64,000 nt of DNA, from assembly GCF_037102585.1 (NCBI RefSeq), contig NW_027043831.1, positions 310,001 to 374,000 of the forward strand, read 5' to 3'. The notes under the pieces were generated by a model. It was not told the origin of the DNA and ran no database searches. It was given only the letters and a program-made list of their open reading frames with translations. Below, piece by piece: positions 20,105 to 30,614 of this stretch (position 1 is the first letter of the stretch; each line of letters begins with the position of its first letter). A program made the position numbers and the translations under genes. Origin of the DNA: Saccharomycopsis crataegensis. Lineage: Eukaryota > Ascomycota > Saccharomycetes > Ascoideales > Saccharomycopsidaceae.

Positions 20105-20719
20105 TATATAAACAATGTATTAATAGTTTCTTGTTGATTGTTCTTACAGACCAATATTGGTTTGATTGATTTGCTTTTTTCAATTTGTGGTGTTTCTTTG
20201 ACGTTTTGTATTGCATTCTTTTTTTTTTTATTTTTTTGAGATGCTTTTTGAAGTCTGTTGTAGCTTTTATCTTTTTCTTTTCTTTTATCTTTGTAATATT
20301 TTAAGTATCCTTTTGACTTTGTAAAATGAGGGGCCTTAATATTGCAAAATCTAAAGAAAAATCAAGCAGTCCGATAATCATGCCTTACTTTGCTCACAGT
20401 TTGTAGGAAACTTTCCTTTGTTCTTGCCACAAGTCTGTTTTCAAGTTATATTATTATCACATAAATTTTCGGCTCATTGATGAGCATCGAATATTTTATT
20501 TTCAAAAGATCAAAAAAAAAGAGCCCTGATTATAGTTTAATATAATATATAAGAAAATCGCTTATTGGCGTTGTGAGCCAGCGCACGCTCTGCACTCCCG
20601 ATGATTTGATTGCCACTTCGAAATATTATTAAATAAGCATTTCAGACCAATATATATCAAAAGCATTGTCCCATTTGGAAATAAAACAAATCATAATAAA
20701 AAATAATTTCCAATATAAA
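20105..20719. other. Intergenic RING gene/UFD1
   Basis: About 615 bp, T-rich downstream of the RING gene and A-rich near the UFD1 start. No gene is supported. Confidence 0.45.
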
Positions 20720-21930
20720 ATGGTGAGTGAATACATGATGATAATATTAAAATATATACGATTTTGAATTGCCAACCTAACAAGAAAAAAAAAATTTAGT
20801 TCAGTGGATTTGGAGGATTTAACGATGGATTTGGAGAGTTCATGGGTCAAATGCACCAATCTTCAACATTTGAAGATTATTTCCGATGCTACCCAATTGT
20901 CATGATGCCTGATAGCACTCGGAAAGATGACGCTAATTTCGGGGGGAAAGTTTTCTTGCCGGCATCGGCGTTGAACAAGTTGACGAGATTGAATATCAGT
21001 TATCCGATGTTATTCCAATTGACCAACGAGAATAATGGATTGATCAGTCACTCTGGGGTATTGGAATTCACAGCCGAAGAAGGAAGAATCTACGTTCCTC
21101 AATGGATAATGAGCACTTTGAAGTTGGAGCCAGGAGAATTGATCAAGCTCAATAGTTGTGACTTGCCAAAGGGGAAATTCGTTAAGATCGAACCCCAATC
21201 GGTGAACTTTTTGGATATCAGCGACCCTAAAGCGGTGTTGGAGAATGTTTTGAGAAAATTTACCACGTTGACCGTCGACGATATCATCGAAGTGAATTAT
21301 AACGACACAATTTACGAGATTAAGATCTTGGAAGCTAAACCGGAGACCGTGAACCATGGGATTTGTGTGGTGGAAACCGATTTGGAAACCGATTTCGCTC
21401 CGCCAGTGGGTTATGTCGAACCAGATTATAAAAACAAGGCTCCAGAGAAGTATCAAAAGAACCAATCGACTAAAAGAGAATGGAAACCGGTGAATAATTA
21501 CGGTGCCATGGCCAAAGCCCTCAATTATGCAGAAATGATGAAACCAGACACCACTGCGTCGTCGTCGTTCCAGGGTCACGGGGCAAGATTATCTGGTAAG
21601 ACCATCGCTGATGGAGATAATGATAATGCTGAGCCAATAGACGTCACGAAACTTAGCTTGGATGGCCCAGTGAAACCATTGAGGTTACCGGAAAATCAGT
21701 TATTTTTCGGTTTTCCATTGACTCCACCTCCAGAATCCGAGGAAAAAAAATCAGGAGAACTGAACAAAGAAGAAGGAGAAGAAGACACCGACAAGCATGG
21801 GTTTGCCGGAGCAGGGAAGTCTTTGAGAGAAGCTACAAAAAAGCGTAAAAGTACAAGAGGTCATTCAACACATAAGGCCAAAGTACGAAGCCCAGGGAGT
21901 TCACCATCTGATCCCATGGAAATTGATTGA
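20720..21930 (+). CDS. UFD1: Cdc48 cofactor UFD1
   Basis: Exons are 20720-20722 (ATG alone) and 20800-21930. The intron (20723-20799) has a GTGAGT donor, a CCTAAC branch site and a TTAG acceptor. Splicing yields 377 residues starting MFSGFGGFNDGF, matching the family N-terminus, whereas the unspliced frame would start within it. The UT3 double-psi barrel domain runs about 18-205 (RCYPIVMM, KDDANFGGK, FLDISDPKAVLENVLR, DFAPPVGYVEP). Two Cdc48-binding SHP boxes (FxGxGxxL) are visible at about residues 258 (FQGHGARL) and 336 (FAGAGKSL). Ufd1 with Npl4 lets Cdc48 extract ubiquitinated proteins in ERAD and chromatin or ribosome quality control. Confidence 0.95.
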
Positions 21931-22296
21931 TTGGCGATGTGTACTCTTTTTGTGATTTATATCTTTTTCTTATGTAAATGGCTTTTTCAATGTTTTTTTT
22001 TGTCTCTCTCTATTTTTATATGTTACTGTGGCTTTTACTGATGTGATTACAAGTGCGATAAGTTAAAACAACTTATTTCTTCTTTCTATTTTTTTTTTCA
22101 TTCATTTATTTTATTGTTTTGTAAGAATTCCTCTACTAGATTAATACTATAAAAGAAACAGCAATACTCTCTAATTGGGGACCTGGCAATATTAGTTTTT
22201 CTTTCTTTTTTTTTTGCTTTTTTTGATTTTGTTTTTGTTTTTGTTTTCTTTTTTTTTTTTTTTTTCTAATTTGGTTGGTATGACCACTCCATCTCA

Positions 22297-22521
22297 TTAA
22301 GCAACGGTCTTGCCACTGACCACCTCTTTCCCGGTCTTCTTAATGGCAGCGAGCACCGAATCGTAGCTGACTTCTCTCGCAGTAGTAACGTCCACGAGCT
22401 GGGTCTTCAAATCGGCATTGACACCCTTGACACCTTCTAATCTGTTCAAGGCCTTGGTAACGGCACCAGAACACCCACCGCAAGACATCTTGACGTTGAA
22501 TTGGTATTGATGATCAGACAT
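22297..22521 (-). CDS. ATX1: Cytosolic copper chaperone ATX1
   Basis: 74 residues, a single heavy-metal-associated domain (S. cerevisiae Atx1 has 73). The Cu(I) site MSCGGC gives C14 and C17. A lysine-containing C-terminal region (KKTGKE) corresponds to the conserved lysine near the metal site. Atx1 delivers Cu(I) to the Golgi ATPase Ccc2 for loading of multicopper oxidases such as Fet3. Ortholog YNL259C lies beside LTO1 (YNL260C) in S. cerevisiae; here the WD40 gene lies between them. TCACGTGA lies about 205 bp upstream of the ATG. Confidence 0.95.
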   Translation of the reverse strand: MSDHQYQFNVKMSCGGCSGAVTKALNRLEGVKGVNADLKTQLVDVTTAREVSYDSVLAAIKKTGKEVVSGKTVA

Positions 22522-23167
22522 GATTATGATGGAACGAAAAAAATATATAATGTAGATTTCGTTTAATTCTTCGAAACTAACGAAAAATATTTAGGAAGGA
22601 ACTAAAAAGATTGTGCGATAGTACACCAAGCAAGCAACGATGGGAGGAACAAGGCATTATAAATGTTACTGACACCCCCACCAGGGTGCTTTTATTTTTT
22701 GGCTCGCTTTCTTTTTTTTGGAATTTCACGTGACCATGATCATCAGCGGGGCTCTTGATGGTGCAGTTTACAGGGTGTCAACATGGGGGATCCCGAATAT
22801 GTCTATCAACAACAACAACAACGACAACAGCAACGTATGTTTTATAAGAGTGGAATAGAGAGAGAACAAAAAAAAAAAAAAGGTTAGAGAGAGATAAGAT
22901 CCGAAATATACAAACTCAGCCCACAATAATAAAAACAAAAATACAACAAGGAAAGGGAAAAGAACTGGAAAGAAAACCCAATAGTAATAATAATAATGAA
23001 AATAATAACAATGGTACTGATAAATAAATAAATAAATTAAAAGTTAGTCCCAAAAAATATAAAGAAAAGTTAATACATGCATATGGAAACACAAAACAAA
23101 ACAAGAAATAGAAAAAAACAAACAAACAAACCAATCAAACCTTTCTCAATTGAAAATAAAACACAAT
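22522..23167. other. ATX1 promoter and 3' flank of WD40 gene
   Basis: About 650 bp. The ATX1-proximal part has TCACGTGA at 22727-22734; the distal part is A-rich 3' flank of the WD40 gene. No further gene is seen. Confidence 0.5.
22727..22734. promoter_or_regulatory. TCACGTGA bHLH (Cbf1/Pho4-type) site, ATX1 promoter
   Basis: A perfect palindromic TCACGTGA, the preferred Cbf1-type octamer, about 205 bp upstream of the ATX1 ATG. Binding is inferred from sequence only. Confidence 0.45.
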
Positions 23168-25639
23168 CTAGAAGAAATCAAAATCTAAACACTTGGACCC
23201 ACTTTCGTACTCATATTGCAAGATTCCACCTACCGATTCATCGCTTATACCTATTGTCAACACCTCACCATTACCATCTTCGCAATCGTTCACACATAAG
23301 CCCGATATTTTGCCAAATGTTTGAATACACTGGCCCGATACCGTGTATTTGGATCTTGAAGATGAATTATTGGAATTCGAATAGGACCGTGGAATATGAG
23401 CCGAAGAACTTTCACTAAAACTACCGCTGCCATAATCATCAAAACAATAAGCATCATAAGTATAATTAGACATTGTTGGGGCTCCGGATATCGGCTCACC
23501 AAAGGATGTCAAATCGTCCAAGTTAATAACGTTGACATTATCCACGGTTTCCCCAAAGAATAAAAAGTTTCTGCTGTTACTGAACCTCACGTTTCGTACA
23601 CTGTTATTGTTATTGGTTAGATCACTGGAAAATGTCGAAAAACAGGCAGCATCTTCCCATTCTCCAATGTAACATTTCTTCTGATTAGCGTCGAGTAACT
23701 CATTAGCGGTAAACGGCTGGTCAGTACGGGTTCCAGATGATACACCACAATCGGCATCTTGAGGTCTCACAATGATTTTCCGTAAATCATTGAGAACAAC
23801 TGTGCCGTCTTGATTACCGGTCACCACTAGGTTCTCATTGAATTTACTCCAATCACAAGAAAAACTATAATCATGATGATTGCTAAATTTCAATATTGGT
23901 TGCTTGTGGGACACTCTACCATCAATGATGAAAGATTCCAAACAATCCCCGACAATGAGCTTCAAATCAGGGTTCGATGGGTTGAGGGATAATGAATTGA
24001 TCGGGAATGGGAAACGATAATTGGAAAGCACTTGTTTTTCTAAATTGAAATTACGTAAGTAAGAATCATTGGTAGCGAACAACACGCTGGAAGTTATACT
24101 TTTAGGTGATGTTGATGGAACAAGCTGAACAACATTTATAATACCATTGGCGTTGGTCGTCAAAATGTCCTGGTAAATGTCCTTTGTTTGATTATTGTAC
24201 AAAAGATAATCACCAGTGTATGACCCCGCAGCCACTAAATCCTGATTGGCTGATAATGTGGATATTTTGATATGCTGATTGAATGAATTCTTCAATTTCT
24301 ATAAAATATTAATATTTTTGCCCTTCAAAACTGTTATCTTAAAGTAGTCAAAGAAAGAATTTTTTTTTTTTTTTTTTTTGAAAATTAAGGAAAGAAAAAA
24401 AAAGAAATAAAAACATCAAATTTTACTCACACTTTGATCGATCAAAACATCAACAGACCCCGTTTGAGGACTTAATTGTTTGATTTCAAAGCCCCTTGTG
24501 GTGCCTTTTAGTGTATTGCCGTGCAAGTACTGGTCCAATTGCAGCACCGCATTGTAGTCGCTGACAATAACAGAATTATCACATCCTGAAGCTACGAGGT
24601 TTCGTAGTTGGAAATGAACTAAATATGGTTTGGCATTCTTGAAAAAATTCTTGAACAGGAAAAATGCAGACGAACTTGGAATGGTGGAACTTGCATTGGT
24701 ATAGGAGATCGCTGATGGAGAAGTGTAATACGTTAGTGAGGTATTTATATTCTAATACTCAGTTAGTAATTCAAAAATATTATCAGAAGATAGTTTATAT
24801 AGCGATCCTCCAGTCTGTGTAATGTGGTCATCACATATTGGCTAGGTCCTGATAAGAAAATTTTTTTTTTTTCTAGTTCGTCACCCCTCTCCTTCCTGGC
24901 ACAGACCATAACGCTAAGAAAGCTATATGTCAAAAAATGTGATTATGAAAAATAAACAACATACCTGTTTAGACTTTTGGCAAGAATCTTGGATATTGAA
25001 AAAATTCTTCAAATCCAACTGCCTAGACTGAAACATCATCTCTCTTTGGGCTTGATTCCTCCAGAAGATACCTTGGTGGTCAATAATGAAATCTGGGTCA
25101 TTATTGGTACTAGATTTACCACCATCGATGATATTAGAGGCATCTTTAAGCAAACATGACTCTTCCCTAAGAATATGCTCTAACAGATTTCTGGTGATAA
25201 CAGAGTGCCTGCTACGGCCGTTCAGCTGCTGGCGCAAAAGTTGGTCATCGTTCCCCAATGGCCGAGGAAACGATGATGACGATGAGGCTATCATCGACGA
25301 GCTGGCGTCCCCGAAACTTTTATACACTCCGAAATTCAAATCGATAATTTGTTGAGTTTGGCTAATCGATGACCGAAGACTGCTGCCGCTAGTGTAGCCT
25401 CTGTTTCTATTAGGGTTGTCGTAATAATTGTAGAGTATCTGATTAAGGTATGATCTAAAATCGTTGACCAACTCAGAGTTACTGGAGTTCTCATACTGAT
25501 TCAAAGAGCTTCCCAATTCTAAAAAGGCTTCTTCATCTTCAATGATGATGAGATCCTCGACTGTGGGTTGGGTGGTGTCATCGTTATCATAAGCCGATGC
25601 CAACGGCGTGGTAAACTGGCTGGTTATTCGGTTCTCCAT
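23168..25639 (-). CDS. Three-exon WD40-repeat protein of a fungal family (S. pombe SPAC2A9.03 type)
   Basis: Exons on the minus strand: 25639-24965, 24751-24431, 24298-23168; 708 residues. Intron 1 (24752-24964) has GTATGT, TACTAAC and a TAG acceptor; intron 2 (24299-24430) has GTGAGT and TAG. Both are phase 0, and the middle exon is fully open for 107 codons. The order of motifs, with a QREMMFQSRQLD segment, then HFQLRNLVAS, LVAAGSYTGDYLL, FATNDSYLR, IVGDCLESFIIDG and CDWSKFNENLVVTGNQDG, matches fungal WD40 proteins resembling S. pombe SPAC2A9.03, whose function I do not know. The acidic, Ser-rich N-terminus (1-190) is disordered. The ATG at 25637-25639 is the first in frame. Divergent from LTO1 across about 300 bp. 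Confidence 0.82.
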
Positions 25640-25826
25640 ATTTTGTTGTGAATAAGTATGAAAAAGAATAACGATAAATGGAAATAATGAGAAAAAACAA
25701 AAAGGGAAATTAAAAGTTGAGAATTGTAGATTTGTTGATTGGCGAGACCATCCAGAAAAGAGATGATTTGAAAAGCAAAAAAAAAAAAAAATAAAAAAAA
25801 TCAATTAGAAAACTGAACCACTAGTG

Positions 25827-25832
25827 CACGTG
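25827..25832. promoter_or_regulatory. CACGTG site in WD40/LTO1 divergent promoter
   Basis: CACGTG within GCACGTGT, about 190 bp upstream of the WD40 gene and about 115 bp upstream of LTO1. Candidate bHLH site only. Confidence 0.3.
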
Positions 25833-25943
25833 TGGTTGAATATTAATTACTAAACATAGGTTATATTATATGTATATATATAATATAGATATATGGAGAG
25901 AGATTATATATATATATATATACAGAGATAAATAGATATTGCC

Positions 25944-26477
25944 ATGGACCTAGATGAATTATTGTCTCTTGAACAAGAGTAAGTTGATTTTTTTTTTTCA
26001 CGCCGCTCTGTCGACAAATCAGTGCATAATATATATACTGACAAGACCCCAAGGTTTTACAACGATGGATATCAGGAAGGAAAGCAGGAGGTGATTGATG
26101 AGACCAGGAAGTCAGGGAAGATGTTAGGGATCCAAACAGCATACCAAAGATTGATACTCATTGGAATGATTGTCGGTTACTTAACAGTGATCAACGACAC
26201 TAAAAAGGAAGAGTTCAAAAAACTCAAAGGCCGACTCAGCTTGGAAGACATCAACATTGAGGAATTAATGACCAACGATGATAAGAGTATAGAAAAACTA
26301 GACAAATTGATAAAGAAATCTAGAAACTGGGTCCAAATGAACAGCTTTCTGAGAAAATCGGCCGAGGAAAGCATAAAAATCCCCAAAATGAATGTGGTTG
26401 ATGAGTTGATCTTGAAAGTCACTGGCCAAACCCCTAACTCATCGACGTCGCAGAACAACAACTTGGAAGACTGGTGA
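25944..26477 (+). CDS. LTO1: Fe-S adaptor LTO1 (Yae1-Lto1 complex), two exons
   Basis: Exons are 25944-25978 and 26054-26477. The donor is GTAAGT and TACTGAC lies at 26036-26042; the acceptor that restores the frame is AAG, unusual for yeast. The 152-residue product starts MDLDELLSLEQEFYNDGY, aligning without gaps to S. cerevisiae Lto1 (LLNLEEQYYQEGF). The Gly-spaced motif (YNDGYQEGKQE, KSGKMLGIQTAYQR, LIGMIVGYL) is the deca-GX3-type core. Lto1 with Yae1 links the ribosome-recycling ATPase Rli1 to the CIA targeting complex for Fe-S insertion. The C-terminal Trp (LEDW), known to bind that complex, is present. Confidence 0.9.
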
Positions 26478-26714
26478 AGCCTTGTCAACGTATATTTTTT
26501 ACTTTGTGATTCTTTCTCACTTTCTTTAATTTCCTGGGTGTATTTTTAATATAATGTACTTTATTTTATTTGTAATTTTTTTTTTCATGTACAGTAATAG
26601 AATCACAGCAAACCACACCAATTTATCATTAATTGAAAGAAAAGGGAAACAGAAGAAGAAAAATTATTCAAGCCAGAAAAAAGCACTATTTAAATAACTA
26701 AAAATTTTTATAAT

Positions 26715-27839
26715 TCACTTGAAACAAAGCTTTAATTCGCCATTGTTACTGGTATATGCGAAAGTCGCCTGTCTTCCTCTGAACGCGATGTTGGCGATTT
26801 GGTAGCCAGAACTTTTATTATTCGTGACTTCAAAACATTCGGTGAAAGTTTTCAACTCATAGATTCTTGTAGGCGCTCCCCCTTGGAAACAAGCCGCCAC
26901 ATAACGACCATCTCCCGAAATGTCAATGGCCATCACAGATTCATCAACCAACGCAACGGTCTTCACACAACTCAAAGAAGCAGTGGACCAAACAGATACT
27001 ATCCCCTCATGGCTTCCGATGATCAAATATTGGCCGCTTGGATCAAAGGCCATGGCATTGATACACGACACACTAGCTTTGAAAGTATAAACGTTTTCCA
27101 AGCCATTTGCGAGCTCTTCATTCACTTTGAAGATCCCTACCTCCCCATTGCTAAATCCCAAGACGATCGACCCATCGTCGTTGGCCCAAACAAAGCTGAA
27201 TATAAAATAGTCAAAACTGGCCTCGGCCACCACTTTCAAGTCCTTGGATTCCATATCTATCACCGTCAAATGATGGGTAGTCACACTCCCCGATTCTTTA
27301 TCGATCAATTTGCTGATACAACTCAAGTATTTGCCCCGGGGGCTATAGCTGACCAATTTGGTATTTCCTTTGATCGGAAATTCCATCGTTAGTTTCTGGG
27401 TTTCGATATTCCATATTTTCAAATTATCCCCGCCCACCGTGGCGATGGTAACGTCATTATTCGGGTCCCAGCTCAATGATCCAATGGCGTCTCGATGACA
27501 ATTCTTGATTATATGGTGTTTGGAAAACAGGTTCATACTGGCTCCCAGAAAGTCACATACCAATAACGATTTGGTGTGTCGGGAGTACGCCACTCTATTA
27601 CCAACGGGACTCCATTTAATATCCAATATTTCCGAATAAAGACGGTCTTCTTCATCACGAATTGTCGCGGTATTCAATGAAGCAAAGTATTTTTTCGCTA
27701 GAGCAACGTGGTCATCACCAACAGCGGCGGAAGGACCAACAGAGGAAGCATTAGAAGCAGCAGCGGCAGCAGCACCACCAGAAGTAGAAGAGGCAGAAAC
27801 ACCACCACCTCCACTGGTTCTTTTTCTATGTCCTATCAT
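26715..27839 (-). CDS. TEX1: THO/TREX-associated WD40 protein TEX1
   Basis: 374 residues. An Ala/Gly/Ser-rich N-terminus (about 1-45) precedes a WD40 propeller (about 65-374): ILDIKWSPVGNRVAYS, GSLSWDPNNDVTIATVG, LKIWNIET, INAMAFDPSGQYLIIGS and VSVWSTASLSCVKTV follow the THOC3/Tex1 pattern. Tex1 is a THO/TREX component that couples transcription to mRNA export. S. cerevisiae TEX1 (YNL253W) is divergent from RTC4 (YNL254C); the same divergent pair is kept here, which strongly supports both calls. Convergent with LTO1. Confidence 0.88.
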   Translation of the reverse strand: MIGHRKRTSGGGGVSASSTSGGAAAAAASNASSVGPSAAVGDDHVALAKKYFASLNTATIRDEEDRLYSEILDIKWSPVGNRVAYSRHTKSLLVCDFLGASMNLFSKHHIIKNCHRDAIGSLSWDPNNDVTIATVGGDNLKIWNIETQKLTMEFPIKGNTKLVSYSPRGKYLSCISKLIDKESGSVTTHHLTVIDMESKDLKVVAEASFDYFIFSFVWANDDGSIVLGFSNGEVGIFKVNEELANGLENVYTFKASVSCINAMAFDPSGQYLIIGSHEGIVSVWSTASLSCVKTVALVDESVMAIDISGDGRYVAACFQGGAPTRIYELKTFTECFEVTNNKSSGYQIANIAFRGRQATFAYTSNNGELKLCFK

Positions 27840-28176
27840 TTTCTTTGATTTATGAGCAACTAAATTATTTAATGTAAAATATTATTACGATATTTAGTTC
27901 AATTGTGATTATCTTTATGGTTTATTGTTAAAGAGATTTCCTAATCACAATTTTTCGTGGGAAAAAAAAATAAAAAATAAAAAAAAGCAAAAAACAAAAC
28001 TAGTAATCCACACACTCACAAGGGGATAGCGTGCAAAGTTATAGATTTTCGATAGACTCAAATTTAGTTTCAAAGAGTGAAAAGGGAAATAAGTTATTTT
28101 TCGAGATTTTCCCTTTTTGAAAACAAAAACGGTGGAGGAGAGTTCTGGAATCTTTTTTTCTTTTTTCTTGGTGATA

Positions 28177-30132
28177 ATGGCATTTTCAAATTTTTTTGCT
28201 TCAAAAGGTCTAGCCAAACAATTAACAAATGCCGACAAGTTGAAAAGATTGAAGGCCAATTCAAGAACAACGGGAGGCTCCAAGAATGCTGTGCCAATTA
28301 GACCTACTGATTATTCATCTTCGTCAAGGTTTTCCAAGAAAGATTCCAAGAATTGGTACCGTGGAAACAACGAGAGGAAGCATGATGAGATTTCCGACAA
28401 CGATGATGGAGTTGATATTCACGGTTTGTCAGGTGGAAATGATGGCATTTCAATAGAAGATGAGGAAAATTACAACGACAAAGATTTGGAAGATATTGGT
28501 CTAGGCGATTTGCTCAATAAAAATTATTCCAAATTCGAAGATATCGATGAATATTTGAGCCAGGACAAACCATCAAAATTCAGCTCCAAGAAACTTGAGA
28601 CGACCACCAGGAAACTCGATGAGAGACTACAAAGTAGCCAGCAAGAAGATGATTTAATCCTTGAAGAATTGCCAACGTTGGATATCTTGAATGAAATACC
28701 GACAAACAATAAGACCAATGGCGTGGAAGATTTTGGGAAATTTTTTGAAGATGATTCAAAAGAAATCGAGGATGCCATGGAAAAATATTCCAAAAATATT
28801 TACCCCAAACTTGGTAAGAAATTCCCCGAACCTTTAACTAAAGAATTGGTAATTCAAAGGATTAAAACTTCAGTTGAGAAGATTATTCCAGATATTGTTA
28901 ATGAAGAGCTCGATTCCATATTTTACCGGCGGGCGGTAGAGGTTTTCGAAACCTCTGAGAAAAAAATCCTCAATGCTCGACAACTCTCCAATTTGGATCT
29001 TAATGAATTTAGTGTGGGGTATTTCGGTTCAGAAGTTCAACAGAGCATATCGTTGGAAATTGCAAAGAAGTATCCAAATTTCTCGAGTTTACGTAAGAAG
29101 CGTAACCACGAGAAGCTTCTGGAAACCAATTTTTTTAAAGTTCTTAATTTTTGGGGAGTGGATTTTTTCAACTTGTACGTTTTGGCCCCAGAAATTGCTG
29201 CTAAGTTGGCTACCAAAGATTTTGGGGTGCCGTTGGAAGAAGCCTATGAGATCTTATTCGACACTACTGATTACGGAAGATTTATTATTGATAGAAAGAT
29301 GTATGAAAAGAATAGCGGAGAATACAAAAGGAAGAGAGTGGCCGTTCTTGACGATATAATTGGTGACTATGATAATGATGATGATGATGATGACGAAGAA
29401 GAGGAAGAGGAAGAGGAAATCGACAGCAAGTCCTCCTCAAAATTGAAAGTTACAGAAGAGAAAAATGACAAATCCAAGGGTTCAATCATTTCAACGAAAA
29501 ACAAGATAAAAATCAAAAAGAAAAAAACCAATAATAATGACATTACCGATTATTTTAAAAATTCGCAAAATAAATCAAATGGTAAACACCATGGCGCTTT
29601 GATTAATGGCAGGTCTCTGAACAAAACACTGTCATTTTCTGAAATAATAAGGAAACAAAAGTACGAAGGCAAAAAGAAACAAACAATAGAGTTGAGTGAT
29701 AATAGTAATGATGATTTTACATCGGCAAAGAATAGAAATAGAACCGAATCCGTCTCCCAAAAGAGTCACAGAAAATATACAATTGACTCAGACAGTGATG
29801 AAGAAACTGTTACTGCTAATAGCTACTCAAGGAAGAAACAGACAATGAAGAGAGGATCAATGAATGATAGTGATAGAGAATCCGAACAAGAAAGTTTTGG
29901 AAGTAGGATCCTGAAAAAAACAAACTCCAAAAGAGATTCTGGAAGCTCTTCAAAGAAAAGAAGATTGAATAATGAAAAATCCGACGCAAGTAGTGATGCC
30001 AACACTGATTCAGATTCTGATGGTGGGTTGGGAGAGATGATGAAAGCTTCCAAAAACAACAAAAAGAATCAATCATGGAGTGTCCAGAGTAACGAAAGAA
30101 TGGATTCTGATCTGGAACTTGACAGGTCATAA
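28177..30132 (+). CDS. RTC4: RTC4 (Rtc4-like domain protein)
   Basis: 651 residues from the first ATG; the frame is open upstream but has no earlier ATG. The Rtc4-like domain lies at about 215-370: VGYFGSEVQQSISLEIAKK, a hydrophobic FNLYVLAPEIAAKLATKD segment and EEAYEILFDTTDYG. Rtc4 was named for a telomere-capping screen; its biochemistry is unsettled. The C-terminal 280 residues are Lys/Ser/Asp-rich and disordered, with an acidic run (about 398-415) and several basic clusters suggesting nuclear location and chromatin contact. It is longer than S. cerevisiae Rtc4 (about 400). The position next to TEX1 matches synteny. Confidence 0.85.
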   Translation: MAFSNFFASKGLAKQLTNADKLKRLKANSRTTGGSKNAVPIRPTDYSSSSRFSKKDSKNWYRGNNERKHDEISDNDDGVDIHGLSGGNDGISIEDEENYNDKDLEDIGLGDLLNKNYSKFEDIDEYLSQDKPSKFSSKKLETTTRKLDERLQSSQQEDDLILEELPTLDILNEIPTNNKTNGVEDFGKFFEDDSKEIEDAMEKYSKNIYPKLGKKFPEPLTKELVIQRIKTSVEKIIPDIVNEELDSIFYRRAVEVFETSEKKILNARQLSNLDLNEFSVGYFGSEVQQSISLEIAKKYPNFSSLRKKRNHEKLLETNFFKVLNFWGVDFFNLYVLAPEIAAKLATKDFGVPLEEAYEILFDTTDYGRFIIDRKMYEKNSGEYKRKRVAVLDDIIGDYDNDDDDDDEEEEEEEEIDSKSSSKLKVTEEKNDKSKGSIISTKNKIKIKKKKTNNNDITDYFKNSQNKSNGKHHGALINGRSLNKTLSFSEIIRKQKYEGKKKQTIELSDNSNDDFTSAKNRNRTESVSQKSHRKYTIDSDSDEETVTANSYSRKKQTMKRGSMNDSDRESEQESFGSRILKKTNSKRDSGSSSKKRRLNNEKSDASSDANTDSDSDGGLGEMMKASKNNKKNQSWSVQSNERMDSDLELDRS

Positions 30133-30614
30133 TTTGCTCGATCGATATGTTCTTTATTCATTCTCTATATTTCGAATCTGTATTATAAAATATTGTACAA
30201 TAAATTTTCCAATTCAATTCATTTAGATTAATGCTTTTCATTCTTTTTTTTTTTTTTTTTTTAGTCTTCCTGCTTTTTGAAGCTCTTTTATACAAAATTC
30301 TAAACATTTATGAAAAAGATTTAGAAACTTTTACTACATAAACTTTCCAATGTACCGTGGTTTAATAAGCTTTATATTAGAGAGTAAACAATAACGAATG
30401 ATTTATACTTGTATATAAAAGAAATAATAAGAAAACTTGGCGATATATGTACAGGTTTGTAGACTCTTTGGCCCTCCACAAGGAAACAAAAAAAAAAAAA
30501 GGGGAAAAAAAAAAGAATAATAATTAATCATTGATAACATTTAACAGTAGACACAACAACACCACACTTACACACACAAAAACACAGAATTAATATTAAT
30601 TGGCTAAAATTCGA
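30133..30614. other. Convergent intergenic RTC4/MRPL17
   Basis: About 480 bp of AT-rich 3' flanks with poly-T at 30245-30262 and poly-A near 30488-30515. No gene is supported. Confidence 0.5.
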
